64,000 nt of DNA, from contig JAIRPK010000032.1 of NCBI GenBank assembly GCA_031257015.1, positions 33,019-97,018 of the forward strand. The letters are read 5' to 3'. The first letter of the stretch is position 1. Each line of letters starts with the position of its first letter. A program made the position numbers and the translations under genes. Shown piece by piece: positions 37,645 to 46,228 of the stretch. The DNA is from Tannerellaceae bacterium. Its GTDB lineage: Bacteria; Bacteroidota; Bacteroidia; Bacteroidales; Tannerellaceae. The notes below the pieces were generated by a model. It ran no database searches and was not told the DNA's origin. It worked only from the letters and a program-made list of their open reading frames with translations.

Positions 37645-38876
37645 AAAAAATATTAATCATCTGCGATCTCTTTCCCCCCGCTTTCGGTCCGCGGATGGGC
37701 TATTTATGCAAATATCTGGTAAAAGCAGGCTGGCAACCTGTCGTCCTCACAGAAAACCTTCCCGACCAAACCTTCTCCAACCTCGCCGGAAACTGCCACG
37801 TCCATGCCATTCCATACTATTCCTGGGGAAAAAGTCGTAAAGCAACTATTCAACGAGGCATAGCCAGCTTCATGGATTTTTTTTTCGCATATAAAAATCA
37901 CAAAACTTATCTCGAAGCATGTCGATTGATTCGCCAAAACCAATTTTCACTGATTCTTTGCAGCACATACCGCACTTATCCCCTCCACGCTGCCGCCCGC
38001 GCCGCCCGTCGTTACCGCCTCCCGTGGATTGCCGACCTTCGAGACATAATTGAACAATACGCAGGATACGAGTTCATTTCCCGTCCGCTGCCTCCGTTCT
38101 TGACAAAACTGATCGCCCCCACTTTTGCACGGATAAGTATTACCAGACGGAACAAATTACTTCGCCGCGCCAACTATGTCGTCACGGTTTCTCCATGGCA
38201 TGAAGAAAAACTTCGTCCGCAGAATGTGAATATTGCCCTTATATATAATGGATACGATCCTGAAATATTCTTTCCACAGCCTGTCGAATCCGAAAAATTC
38301 ATTATTGTATATGCAGGTCGCCTGTTGAGTTCAGCCATGCGCAACCCCGAACTCCTCTTCATCGCCCTGAAACGTTTACATAATGATAAACACATAAATC
38401 CCTCGATATGCCGCGTCCACTGGTACATTGACAAAGCATCATGGACAATAGTAAAAGAAGAAGCCCGCCGCCAGGATGTAGAAATGTTCATGGATTACAA
38501 AGGAATGTCACCTGCAAGCGAAATTCCATCGATCCTCAACCGCAGTTCCATATTACTCCTGCTGACAAACAAAACAAGCTCCCTTGGCCCCAAAGGAATA
38601 ATGACAACAAAACTGTTCGAGTACCTCGCAATAGAAAAACCCATCCTCTGTGTCCAAAGTGACGAAAGCCACGTTGCCGAATTAATCCGAAAAACCCGAT
38701 CCGGTCTTGCCGCCGTCGATTCCACCGAGGTATATAATTTCCTTTTAAAACATTATACCCAATGGCAACGCGAAAAAAACATTTCAGTAGACATCGATCG
38801 TGATGCTGTATCATATTTTTCCCGCGAACGGCAAGCCCTGATGTTTATCGAACTGTTCGATAAAATCATCGGTTAA
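37641..38876 (+). CDS. Glycosyltransferase, GT4-like
   Basis: A 411-residue GT-B-type glycosyltransferase. The N-terminal Rossmann half starts LIICDLFPPAFGPRMGYLCKYLVKAGW, followed by WIADLRDIIEQY and a linker with ANYVVTVSPWHEE. The C-terminal half holds IYNGYDPEIF, FIIVYAGRLLSS, a SEIPSILNRSSILLLL segment and GIMTTKLFEYLAIEKPILC, corresponding to the nucleotide-sugar binding region with the family Glu in KLFEYLA. It probably transfers a sugar, perhaps ManNAc-derived, during assembly of the surface glycan served by the wecB and deacetylase genes. Donor and acceptor are unknown. Confidence 0.8.
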   Translation: MKKILIICDLFPPAFGPRMGYLCKYLVKAGWQPVVLTENLPDQTFSNLAGNCHVHAIPYYSWGKSRKATIQRGIASFMDFFFAYKNHKTYLEACRLIRQNQFSLILCSTYRTYPLHAAARAARRYRLPWIADLRDIIEQYAGYEFISRPLPPFLTKLIAPTFARISITRRNKLLRRANYVVTVSPWHEEKLRPQNVNIALIYNGYDPEIFFPQPVESEKFIIVYAGRLLSSAMRNPELLFIALKRLHNDKHINPSICRVHWYIDKASWTIVKEEARRQDVEMFMDYKGMSPASEIPSILNRSSILLLLTNKTSSLGPKGIMTTKLFEYLAIEKPILCVQSDESHVAELIRKTRSGLAAVDSTEVYNFLLKHYTQWQREKNISVDIDRDAVSYFSRERQALMFIELFDKIIG

Positions 38877-38934
38877 AAAGAAATATATAAAGGAACTGAG
38901 ATTCCGAATTTCATTTAAAATTGCTAACAATAGC

Positions 38935-38963
38935 TTGCCTATTCACATATTTGATTATATTTG
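38935..38963 (+). promoter_or_regulatory. Promoter of the candidate structured RNA
   Basis: TTG (38935-38937), 18 bp, then TATATTTG (38956-38963), predicting a transcript start near 38970. No protein-coding start follows for 500 bp. Confidence 0.6.
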
Positions 38964-38969
38964 CAGTAA

Positions 38970-39232
38970 TACTTGTAGATAAGCGATTTGAAACAAGAAG
39001 GACATAATTGACTAAGAGCGTTTTTAAAATATTATCCATATTTTGGAGTCCGGCAGATTTCAATATTACAAGTGGGTAATAGCAACAGAAAACGCTCGCG
39101 TCTGTGTATATAGCCTTTCTCCTCATGAAAGCATATATATTCTAGGCGTGGGCGACTGTTTCTATCCTTTGTAATAGCTTGCCGGAGCTTCCAAATGGGA
39201 TAGATCAAAACAGTCCCCACGCTTGTTTTTTT
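38970..39232 (+). ncRNA. Candidate structured noncoding RNA (6S-like or Bacteroidales-1-like)
   Basis: About 263 nt with its own promoter and an intrinsic terminator, and no good reading frame. Helices seen by eye: CTTGT/ACAAG (38972-38976 with 38994-38998); GAGCGTTTT (39016-39024) with AAAACGCTC (39089-39097), enclosing ATTATCC (39030-39036) with GGGTAAT (39074-39080); a TATATAG...TTTC/GAAA...ATATATA hairpin at about 39107-39140; and the terminal stem GCGTGGG...GACTGTTT (39146-39161) with AAACAGTC...CCCACGC (39208-39222), followed by TTGTTTTTTT. It lacks the conserved RNase P and tmRNA signatures. A 6S-type or Bacteroidales-specific regulator is possible but not established. Confidence 0.6.
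39146..39232 (+). terminator. Terminator hairpin ending the candidate RNA
   Basis: A long bulged stem (39146-39167 with 39198-39222) followed by a run of seven T within 39223-39232. Confidence 0.75.
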
Positions 39233-39355
39233 GTATTTATCAGAAGATATATGTGTTTATATAAGTTGTTTTTTATAATAATTATAGGTTAAATAAAGTA
39301 GTTAATGGTAATTTCCATAAAATTCTACATTAGTTAAATATAATAGTATGTTGCG

Positions 39356-39384
39356 AAAGGGCAGGACGAAAGTCCCGCCCTTTT
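39356..39384 (+). terminator. Second intrinsic terminator upstream of the nitronate monooxygenase gene
   Basis: AAAGGGC(A)GGAC-GAAA-GTCC(C)GCCCTTTT: an 11-bp stem capped by a GNRA tetraloop, followed by TT. It follows about 120 bp of AT-rich sequence (39233-39355) that holds no gene. Confidence 0.75.
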
Positions 39385-39440
39385 AATTGTAATAAAGTGT
39401 ATCAACCATAATATCGGCAGATTATTATTACGAAAAAATT

Positions 39441-39448
39441 TAACTTTG
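39441..39448 (+). promoter_or_regulatory. -7 promoter element of the nitronate monooxygenase gene
   Basis: TAACTTTG, 24 bp before the ATG at 39473. An in-frame TTG at 39446 is part of this element and is not a start. Confidence 0.5.
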
Positions 39449-39472
39449 CATCCACATAAAAACAAATCAGCA

Positions 39473-40390
39473 ATGAATAGAATTTGCAAACTTTTCAATA
39501 TTAAACACCCGATAATTCAGGGCGGAATGGTATGGTGCAGCGGATGGAAACTTGCATCAGCGGTTAGTAATGCCGGCGGATTAGGCCTAATCGGAGCCGG
39601 TTCGATGCATCCTGATATTCTTCGCGAAAACATTACAAAATGTCGGGCGGCTACGGATAAACCTTTCGGTGTAAATGTTCCATTACTCTATCCTGAAATA
39701 GACAAATTGATGCACATCCTTGTCGAAGAAGACATAAAAATAGTATTCACATCAGCTGGAAATCCTAAAACATGGACAGGATTCCTCAAAGAAAAAGGGA
39801 TAAAAGTAGCACATGTCATAAGCAATTCCAGATTCGCGATAAAGAGTGAAGAAGCCGGTGTTGACGCCATTGTTGCAGAAGGCTTTGAAGCCGGTGGACA
39901 TAATGGTCGCGAGGAAACCACGACACTTTGCTTAATTCCTGCAGTAAGGCGAACAACATCCCTCCCTCTTATGGCAGCCGGAGGCATTGCAACAGCCGAA
40001 GCAATCGCAGCAGCCAAAGCTTTAGGCGCAGACGGAGTACAGATCGGCACACGATTCGCATTGACTGAAGAAAGCTCAGCCCATATCAATTTCAAACGCC
40101 TCTGCTTGAACCTTGAAGAAGGAGATACAAGGTTACTGCTAAAAAAGATTTCTCCTACAAGAATGGTAAAAGGAAAATTTACTTCAGCAGTAGAAGAAGC
40201 AGAAATTAGCGGGGCTTCTGTTGATGAACTCAAGAATTTGCTCGGCAAAGGTCGGGCGAAGAAAGGCATTTTTGAAGGCGATCTTGAAGAAGGTTTGATA
40301 GAGATAGGCCAAGTAGCTTCTCTTTTCCGCAAGATTCAGACAGTAAAAGAAGTAATGCAAGAATTGACGCAAAACGATTTTATCGATTGA
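39473..40390 (+). CDS. Nitronate monooxygenase / FabK-like flavoprotein
   Basis: A 305-residue TIM-barrel FMN enzyme of the 2-nitropropane dioxygenase family. Motifs: KHPIIQGGMVWCSGWKLASAVSNAGGLGLIG at the N-terminus, KPFGVNVPLLYPE, VFTSAGNP, GFEAGGHNGREETTTLCLIPAV with the catalytic-type His, LMAAGGIATAEAIAAAKALGADGVQIGTRF. The same fold covers nitronate monooxygenase and the FabK enoyl-ACP reductase. The GGHNGR motif and length do not separate them here, so the specific reaction is uncertain. Bacteroidales that lack FabI use FabK, and the gene stands beside an envelope-related peptidase, but that is weak evidence. Confidence 0.85.
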   Translation: MNRICKLFNIKHPIIQGGMVWCSGWKLASAVSNAGGLGLIGAGSMHPDILRENITKCRAATDKPFGVNVPLLYPEIDKLMHILVEEDIKIVFTSAGNPKTWTGFLKEKGIKVAHVISNSRFAIKSEEAGVDAIVAEGFEAGGHNGREETTTLCLIPAVRRTTSLPLMAAGGIATAEAIAAAKALGADGVQIGTRFALTEESSAHINFKRLCLNLEEGDTRLLLKKISPTRMVKGKFTSAVEEAEISGASVDELKNLLGKGRAKKGIFEGDLEEGLIEIGQVASLFRKIQTVKEVMQELTQNDFID

Positions 40391-40487
40391 TATTAAAGAG
40401 CCAAACAAAAAATTGGCACTTGAATGGAACAACATGTTTCAATTCTGAACTTATAACAAAAAATAAATTTTTAAAGAGAATATACCA

Positions 40488-42626
40488 ATGAAGAGACAAT
40501 TATTAACGGCTATAACAGCCATCACAATTTTAAGTTCCTGCAGCTCCTCGCCAAAAAAAGATACTGACGAAGGCGATACGGCAAATCCTCTGCTGAAGGA
40601 ATTTTCCACTCCCTTTGCAGTCCCGCCTTTCGATAAAATTAAAGTATCGGATTATAAACCTGCAATTATGCAAGGATTAAAAGAAGGCGAAGAAGACATT
40701 AACGCAATTATTTCTCAATCCGAAGAACCGACATTTGAGAATACAATTGTTGCCCTGGATGATGCAGGCCACTTGCTATCAGCCACAATGAGCATCTTTA
40801 GCTCCCAGAACAGTGCAAACACGAATGATGAAATGGATGCAATTAGCCGGGAAATTTCACCGCTGATGTCGCAATACAGAGATAACATCTCAATGAACCA
40901 AAAACTATTCGAGCGCGTTAAAAACATTTACGAAAAGAAAAACTCACTGGGCCTGAATAAAGAACAAGCCAAACTTCTTGAGGAAACTTATAAACGTTTC
41001 GTTCGCGGCGGCGCCAATTTAAGCCCCGAAGAGCAAGCCAAACTTCGCGACATTAATAAACAGATTGCCATGCTTCAAGTAAATTTCGGCCAAAACATGC
41101 TGAAAGAAACAAACGCCTTTCAACTTATAGTTGATAAGCAAGAAGACCTTGCAGGACTTACGGAAGCCCAAATCTCCAATGCTTCTGAAGCTGCAAAGAA
41201 AGCTGGTCTCGACGGGAAATGGTTATTCACCCTGCATAATCCCAGCATCATGCCGTTCCTGCAAAACTCTGAAAAAAGAGACCTCCGCGAAAAGATTTTC
41301 AACGGCTACATTATGCGAGGGAATAACAACAATGAGAATGACAATAAAGACATTGTATCCCAGCTCGTTAATTTGCGATTGGAAAAAGCAAAACTCTTAG
41401 GATACTCTAACTATGCCTCATACGTGCTGGAGGAACGAATGGCAAAGAACGAGGAGAATGTCTACACATTACTTAATAAACTGTGGGAACCAGCACTGCG
41501 TGTTACCGCCAACGAATTAAGCGACATCTCGGATGAAATAAAGAAAGAAGGCGGAAATTTTGCCGCTGAAGGATGGGACTGGAGATATTATGCCGAGAAA
41601 GCCAGGAAAGCCAAGTTTGATTTGGACGAAAGCGAAATTCGCCCCTACCTGATGCTTGACAATGTACGCGAAGGAGCCTTCCATGTCGCTAACCGCCTGT
41701 ACGGAATCACCTTTTCCCCAATAAAAAACATCCCCCTCCCTCACCCGGAAGCCCAAGCCTTTGAGTGCAAAGACAAAGATGGAACACATCTCGGCGTACT
41801 CTACATGGATTTCTTCCCCAGAGCAAGCAAAAGAGGAGGCGCATGGTGCGGAAGTTATCGCAGCCAGTCATACGAAAACGGCAAACGTGTAGCCCCCGTC
41901 GTAACCATCGTCTGCAACTTCACTCCACCGGCTGCCGGCGAGCCTGCATTGCTTAGCGTAGACGAAGCAACAACATTGTTCCACGAATTTGGCCATGGCC
42001 TGCATGGACTTTTCCGCGACGTTCATTATGACGGAATCGGAGGCGTTCCCCGCGACTTCGTCGAGCTGCCATCGCAGATTATGGAGCATTGGGTTCTGGA
42101 GCCAGAAGTTTTGAAGGTCTATGCCAAGCATTATAAAACAGGCGAACTCATGCCGCCAGCCCTTTTGGAGAAGCTGGACAAGTCGGCAAAGTACGGCCAG
42201 GGCTTTGCAACCACTGAATATCTCGCCGCCTCCTATCTCGACATGGATTACCACATTCTGAAAGAGATACCTCTCAATAAAGAGCAAAACAACATGAACG
42301 TAGTTTCCTTCGAGGCCAGTACGCTAAGCAAAAGAAACCTCCCCAGCCAAATCCCCCCCCGCTATCGTTCAACATATTTCAACCACACGATGGGCGGCGG
42401 CTACACAGCCGGATATTACAGCTACATCTGGTCTGAAGTTCTCGATTGCGACGGCTTTGAAGCGTTCAAAGAGACAGGCGACATATTCAACCAGGAAGTT
42501 GCAGCAAAATTCCGGAAGCATGTATTAACCCCCGGCGGCATAGACGATGCGATGGAGATGTACAAAAATTTCCGCGGAAAAGAACCCGGCGTTGAACCGC
42601 TACTCAGAGAAAGAGGATTATTGTAG
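40488..42626 (+). CDS. dcp: M3-family peptidyl-dipeptidase, lipoprotein
   Basis: A 712-residue zinc metallopeptidase of family M3 (dipeptidyl carboxypeptidase/oligopeptidase type). The N-terminal lipobox LSSC (Cys about 18) indicates an exported lipoprotein. The active site is TLFHEFGHGLHGLF (HExxH, about residue 500) with the downstream Glu in ELPSQIMEHWV. The conserved GVLYMDFFPRASKRGGAWC and MGGGYTAGYYSYIWSEV segments are also present. It removes dipeptides or trims short peptides, supporting peptide nutrition. It lies 97 bp after the nitronate monooxygenase-like gene on the same strand and ends at a strong terminator. Confidence 0.93.
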   Translation: MKRQLLTAITAITILSSCSSSPKKDTDEGDTANPLLKEFSTPFAVPPFDKIKVSDYKPAIMQGLKEGEEDINAIISQSEEPTFENTIVALDDAGHLLSATMSIFSSQNSANTNDEMDAISREISPLMSQYRDNISMNQKLFERVKNIYEKKNSLGLNKEQAKLLEETYKRFVRGGANLSPEEQAKLRDINKQIAMLQVNFGQNMLKETNAFQLIVDKQEDLAGLTEAQISNASEAAKKAGLDGKWLFTLHNPSIMPFLQNSEKRDLREKIFNGYIMRGNNNNENDNKDIVSQLVNLRLEKAKLLGYSNYASYVLEERMAKNEENVYTLLNKLWEPALRVTANELSDISDEIKKEGGNFAAEGWDWRYYAEKARKAKFDLDESEIRPYLMLDNVREGAFHVANRLYGITFSPIKNIPLPHPEAQAFECKDKDGTHLGVLYMDFFPRASKRGGAWCGSYRSQSYENGKRVAPVVTIVCNFTPPAAGEPALLSVDEATTLFHEFGHGLHGLFRDVHYDGIGGVPRDFVELPSQIMEHWVLEPEVLKVYAKHYKTGELMPPALLEKLDKSAKYGQGFATTEYLAASYLDMDYHILKEIPLNKEQNNMNVVSFEASTLSKRNLPSQIPPRYRSTYFNHTMGGGYTAGYYSYIWSEVLDCDGFEAFKETGDIFNQEVAAKFRKHVLTPGGIDDAMEMYKNFRGKEPGVEPLLRERGLL

Positions 42627-42645
42627 TAAGATTATATAAACGCAG

Positions 42646-42715
42646 TCCCGGATTCCGACAAACGGCTTTTTATTGTACCCGCAAAGCCTTAATGAACGGA
42701 AATCCGGGATTTTTT
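42646..42715 (+). terminator. Terminator of the M3 peptidase gene
   Basis: TCCCGGATT-CCG (42646-42657) pairs with CGGAAATCCGGGA (42697-42709) with one bulge, enclosing an inner GGCTTT/AAAGCC hairpin. Six T follow at 42710-42715. Confidence 0.85.
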
Positions 42716-42791
42716 GCGAGCCACCGCCAGCAGCGGCATCCCCTGTCAACGACAGCCTGCCTGAATTTTCAGAGAAAAGAATTTGATTTTT

Positions 42792-42965
42792 CAAACACCG
42801 CTGCTTGATTCATCAAACACCGTTGCTTAAATTATCAAGCAACGCTGCTTAATATATCAAGCAGCAGTGCTTAAATTTTCAAACACCGCTGCTTGATTTC
42901 CCAAACAACAGTGTTTAATCCTTAAACAGCAAGGCCTGAATTTTCAAGCAAAACAGTCGCATTTA
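42792..42965. repeat. Palindromic tandem array A6 (22-bp period)
   Basis: Eight units of 22 bp, starting about 42792, 42814, 42836, 42858, 42880, 42902, 42924 and 42944, between the terminator of the peptidase gene and the sufT-like gene. The core CAAGCA-nnnn-TGCTTG alternates with the variant CAAACACCGCTGCTTG. Units are more divergent than in the other arrays but keep the period and the symmetry. The 22-bp period shifts frame at each unit, excluding a repeat protein. Confidence 0.85.
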
Positions 42966-43028
42966 TTTCTCCCTCAATCGCCATGTCAAAAAGCGAGAGT
43001 TTAATTTAACAACATCAATTTTAAGAAT

Positions 43029-43349
43029 ATGATAGAAAATGAGTTTTTACAAATAGAAGAAGCCATCGTCGATGTCCTTCGCACTGTTTATGATCCCGAA
43101 ATCCCGGTAAACATTTACGAACTTGGGCTTATTTACAAGATTGAAATAACCGACGAACGCAACGTCCTTATTGATATGACATTCACCTCCCCGTCATGCC
43201 CGATGGCGGACTATATACTTGAAGAAGTAAACATGAAAGTCGAAGGCATCAAAGGCGTAAATGCCGTTAGCGTCAACCTGGTCTTCGAGCCTGAATGGCA
43301 CAAGGACATGATGACTGACGAAGCGAAGCTTGAACTCGGACTGCTTTGA
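43029..43349 (+). CDS. SufT/MIP18-like iron-sulfur cluster assembly protein (DUF59)
   Basis: A 106-residue protein of the DUF59 (MIP18/PaaD/SufT) family. The signature DPEIPVNIYELGLIY (residues 22-36) and TSPSCPMADYILEEV (about 52-66), with the conserved Cys, are present. Members help load Fe-S clusters on target proteins. It starts an apparent two-gene unit with lpxH, 15 bp upstream of it, although there is no obvious functional link. Array A6 lies directly upstream. No clear promoter is visible between the array and the start. Confidence 0.9.
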   Translation: MIENEFLQIEEAIVDVLRTVYDPEIPVNIYELGLIYKIEITDERNVLIDMTFTSPSCPMADYILEEVNMKVEGIKGVNAVSVNLVFEPEWHKDMMTDEAKLELGLL

Positions 43350-43364
43350 TTAGCCCATCTGGAG

Positions 43365-44114
43365 ATGACTGTCCCAAAAAAGATATACTTTCTTGCCGAT
43401 GCCCATCTCGGCGCATCCTACCATCAAAATCCCATAGCCGTGGAGAAGAAGCTCACGTCGTGGCTGGAGAAAATCAAGCATGATGCAGCCGCGATATATT
43501 TTCTCGGCGACATGTTCGACTATTGGTATGAATATCGCTATGTTGCGCCCAAAGGCTTCGTCCGTTTTCTCGGAAAGCTGGCCGAACTGTCCGATATGGG
43601 CATAGAAATTCACCTGTTTACAGGAAACCACGATATATGGATGTTCGACTACTTGCCCCAGGAGGTTGGCGCAACCATTCACAGAGACGTGCTTACAGTA
43701 AACCTGCTCGGCAAACGCTTCTTTATCGGCCATGGAGACGAGGTTGACTATCGCAGCCGCGCCTTCCGCTTTCTCCGTGCATTTTTTCGCAATCCGATTT
43801 GCCAGTTGCTTTACGGAGGTATTCACCCTCGCTGGACATTCGGTTTTGCGCTCCGCTGGTCGTACAGCAGCCGCCTCGACGGGCTGCGAAAAGCAGAACA
43901 CAGGAACGATCAAGGCGAGGCATACCTTAAATCATTTGCCCTGAAATATTTAAATGCACATTCCGACATTGACTTCTTCATATTCGGCCACATCCATACT
44001 CTGTTGGACTATTCCCTAAGCGATAAAGCACGTTTAATAATCGTAGGCGACTGGATAAAACATTTCTCATTTGCCGAATGGGACGGAACGACGTTAATGC
44101 TCCGAAAAGCATAA
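43365..44114 (+). CDS. lpxH: UDP-2,3-diacylglucosamine diphosphatase
   Basis: Peripheral membrane enzyme of lipid A synthesis that hydrolyses UDP-2,3-diacylglucosamine to lipid X and UMP. The 249-residue calcineurin-fold protein shows the metal-binding motifs FLADAHLG, FLGDMFDYW, TGNHDIW, IGHGDEVDY and FGHIHT in the expected order. It lies 15 bp after the SufT-like gene. Length is within the range of the family. Together with the LptD-like gene at 48 kb, it reflects a normal LPS-bearing outer membrane. Confidence 0.92.
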   Translation: MTVPKKIYFLADAHLGASYHQNPIAVEKKLTSWLEKIKHDAAAIYFLGDMFDYWYEYRYVAPKGFVRFLGKLAELSDMGIEIHLFTGNHDIWMFDYLPQEVGATIHRDVLTVNLLGKRFFIGHGDEVDYRSRAFRFLRAFFRNPICQLLYGGIHPRWTFGFALRWSYSSRLDGLRKAEHRNDQGEAYLKSFALKYLNAHSDIDFFIFGHIHTLLDYSLSDKARLIIVGDWIKHFSFAEWDGTTLMLRKA

Positions 44115-44121
44115 AACAGAA

Positions 44122-44144
44122 AGGGGAAGCATACGGCCTCCCCT
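44122..44144 (+). terminator. Hairpin after lpxH
   Basis: AGGGGA (44122-44127) pairs with TCCCCT (44139-44144). No strong T-run follows on the plus strand. Weak terminator. Confidence 0.45.
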
Positions 44145-44148
44145 CCAT

Positions 44149-44188
44149 TAAAAAAGTGTCGCCGCGAACTCACTTCGCAGCGACACTT
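44149..44188 (-). terminator. Intrinsic terminator of the rubrerythrin gene
   Basis: AAGTGTCGC(C)GCGAA (44154-44168) pairs with TTCGC(A)GCGACACTT (44174-44188). On the minus strand a TTTTTT run follows. Confidence 0.85.
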
Positions 44189-44219
44189 AACCTAATCTTC
44201 ATATATAAAAAAATGAGAG

Positions 44220-44798
44220 TTAATAATTTTCTTTCTTGGGTTCAAAATAAGCCTGTGGATGTTCACATGCCGGACATTTTCCCGGAGCAGATTTACCTGT
44301 ATGCACATAACCACAATTCCTGCATTGCCAGCTTATCTCTTCATCTTTTTTAAAAACAGTCTCCTTTTCAAGATTATTCAAAAGTTTGCGATAACGTCTT
44401 TCATGCTCCGATTCAACAGTAGAAATCATGCGCCAGACAACGGCAATCTGTTTGAAACCTTCCTCTTCAGCTATTTCTGCAAAAAGCGGATAAAGATCAA
44501 CCCATTCTTCATGTTCCCCATCAGCAGCGGCAGCCAGATTTTCTTTCGTTGTTCCCAGTTTACCTGCCGGATATGAAGCAGTTATTTCAACCATCCCTCC
44601 TTCAAGAAATTTAAAAAAACGCTTGGCGTGCTCTTTTTCCTGCTCAGCAGTTTCCGTAAAGACTCCGGCAATTTGTTCGTAACCTTCTTTCTTGGCAATA
44701 CTTGCAAAAAAGATATAACGACTACGTGCTTGAGATTCTCCAGCAAAAGATTTTAAAAGATTTTGTTCAGTTCTAGTTCCTTTTATACTTTTTTCCAT
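44220..44798 (-). CDS. rbr: Rubrerythrin
   Basis: Cytoplasmic peroxide-reducing non-haem iron protein protecting anaerobes from H2O2. The 192-residue protein has the ferritin-like diiron domain with paired Glu motifs (FAGESQARSRYIFFA; ETAEQEKEHAKRF; EIAEEEGF; STVESEHERRY). The C-terminal rubredoxin-like domain has two metal-binding CxxC pairs (CRNC and CPAC). All ligands are present. It is monocistronic, with its terminator at 44149-44188 and a TATCTTTG -7 element upstream (44835-44842). It supports an anaerobic lifestyle. Confidence 0.97.
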   Translation of the reverse strand: MEKSIKGTRTEQNLLKSFAGESQARSRYIFFASIAKKEGYEQIAGVFTETAEQEKEHAKRFFKFLEGGMVEITASYPAGKLGTTKENLAAAADGEHEEWVDLYPLFAEIAEEEGFKQIAVVWRMISTVESEHERRYRKLLNNLEKETVFKKDEEISWQCRNCGYVHTGKSAPGKCPACEHPQAYFEPKKENY

Positions 44799-44834
44799 AA
44801 ATATACTTTGTTGAGTGAATAAATTATTTCATTA

Positions 44835-44842
44835 CAAAGATA
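44835..44842 (-). promoter_or_regulatory. -7 promoter element of the rubrerythrin gene
   Basis: TATCTTTG on the minus strand, 37 bp upstream of the start at 44798. Confidence 0.5.
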
Positions 44843-44911
44843 ATATCATTTTTGGAATACTTGCAGAATATGCTTTTTAAGCTTACATTTTCCTCACGCA
44901 TCCTTCAAATA

Positions 44912-46216
44912 TTATTTCTTTTTTACAGCTATATGACTAAGCAACTTTACATTTTTAGGGTTACTATAATCATACAAATAGAAACCATCATCGCCAATCA
45001 TAAACAGATAATTATTCACCGGTATAACATCATACGCCTTAATATTTGCAAAAACCGATAACTTCTCAATATTCTTTTTATCGCTCGCATCAAAAATCTT
45101 CAACCCCTCTGCTCCATCACAAACAAAAAGCATATTCCCGTCTATACCCAAACCATAAGGCTGCGCCATTGGGAAAGAAGCTTCAAGATTCATCAGCTTA
45201 TAATTTTCGGACATCTTAACAATATCCAGCTGATTAAGATTACCACCACAAGTCGTCCCCCCGCGCATAGTAATATAAGCATAATGATCCTGAACAACAA
45301 CCGGGTCGCAAGACGTAAAATGCCAATAGCCACCAACATATAAAGGTTGGAAAGGAATCGAAAGATCATAAACACTCATCCCATTGCTTGCACCAAAAAA
45401 CAAATGCTTGTCTTGAATAAACATCGTTTCATGTCCGGTAATATACCCAACATTATTAACCTTAACCGGGCTAGCATCCAAATCAAAAACAAGCAAATAC
45501 CCATTTTCAGGCATCACATACAAATAATTTTCATACAAACCCAAGCGTGCCATTGAACCGCTTTTCCCTGACGAAGAGCCATTTCCAGACTCTGGAATTG
45601 ACGGAGCAGAAGAGTTCGCGTCCTGATAATACCCATCGTCCATTATCCAGTCGCGCTCATTATAAACCGGATACGTAACCTCATGTACATAATGCTTCAC
45701 GCGCTTAATTTCCCAGCCAATGACAACACCCTTCTGCTGTTCGACAACGCCGCAAGGCAATGTTTTGTCTTCAGGCAACGGAAGCATATACGGAAGATAA
45801 TCCTTCAAGCGTCCACTCTCACGAATATTATTAATATCCGACACATCAAACAGCACAATATCCATACGACTATCCGCATAAAGCGTTCCATTCCGCACAA
45901 CCAAATCCACACAAAACGGACATTCAACAAAAGCCTTGTTAACAGGTGCCGCCGGGTCTGACACATCAATAACATGAAACCCCTCGCCCTTCTCTACGAC
46001 AAACAAGATATTATCCTTAAAATAAATCTTCCCCGGCGCTGTCAATTCCCTGGCCGGCGACTGTTTAGTGGACGAGCGGAAAGATTCATAATCCTGGTAT
46101 ATCGGAACATTCATATCCTGTTCAATCGTATAACTGTCCGTATGTTTATCCGTACATCCAGCGAAAAAAATAAACAAAACAACAAGTGTAAAACTCAAAA
46201 AATGTATTGACTTCAT
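44912..46216 (-). CDS. LVIVD-repeat lipoprotein
   Basis: A 434-residue lipoprotein (lipobox FAGC, Cys about 21). It is made of LVIVD-type beta-propeller repeats, for example GEGFHVIDVSDPAAPV, IVLFDVSDINNIRESG, LLVFDLDASPVKVNN, GMSVYDLSIPFQPLYVGGY and GLKIFDASDKKNI, each followed by a hydrophobic strand. A Ser/Gly-rich insertion (about 205-225) separates the blades. Such proteins are usually exported and bind ligands or partners, but no function is known for this one. It is 12 bp downstream of the beta-barrel gene on the same strand, and the two form an operon. Confidence 0.85.
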   Translation of the reverse strand: MKSIHFLSFTLVVLFIFFAGCTDKHTDSYTIEQDMNVPIYQDYESFRSSTKQSPARELTAPGKIYFKDNILFVVEKGEGFHVIDVSDPAAPVNKAFVECPFCVDLVVRNGTLYADSRMDIVLFDVSDINNIRESGRLKDYLPYMLPLPEDKTLPCGVVEQQKGVVIGWEIKRVKHYVHEVTYPVYNERDWIMDDGYYQDANSSAPSIPESGNGSSSGKSGSMARLGLYENYLYVMPENGYLLVFDLDASPVKVNNVGYITGHETMFIQDKHLFFGASNGMSVYDLSIPFQPLYVGGYWHFTSCDPVVVQDHYAYITMRGGTTCGGNLNQLDIVKMSENYKLMNLEASFPMAQPYGLGIDGNMLFVCDGAEGLKIFDASDKKNIEKLSVFANIKAYDVIPVNNYLFMIGDDGFYLYDYSNPKNVKLLSHIAVKKK

Positions 46217-46228
46217 GACATAAAAAGA

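Noticed and set aside
38970..39232. RNase P RNA or tmRNA
   Set aside because: Conserved signatures (RNase P core motif, tmRNA tRNA-like ends and tag frame) are not seen.
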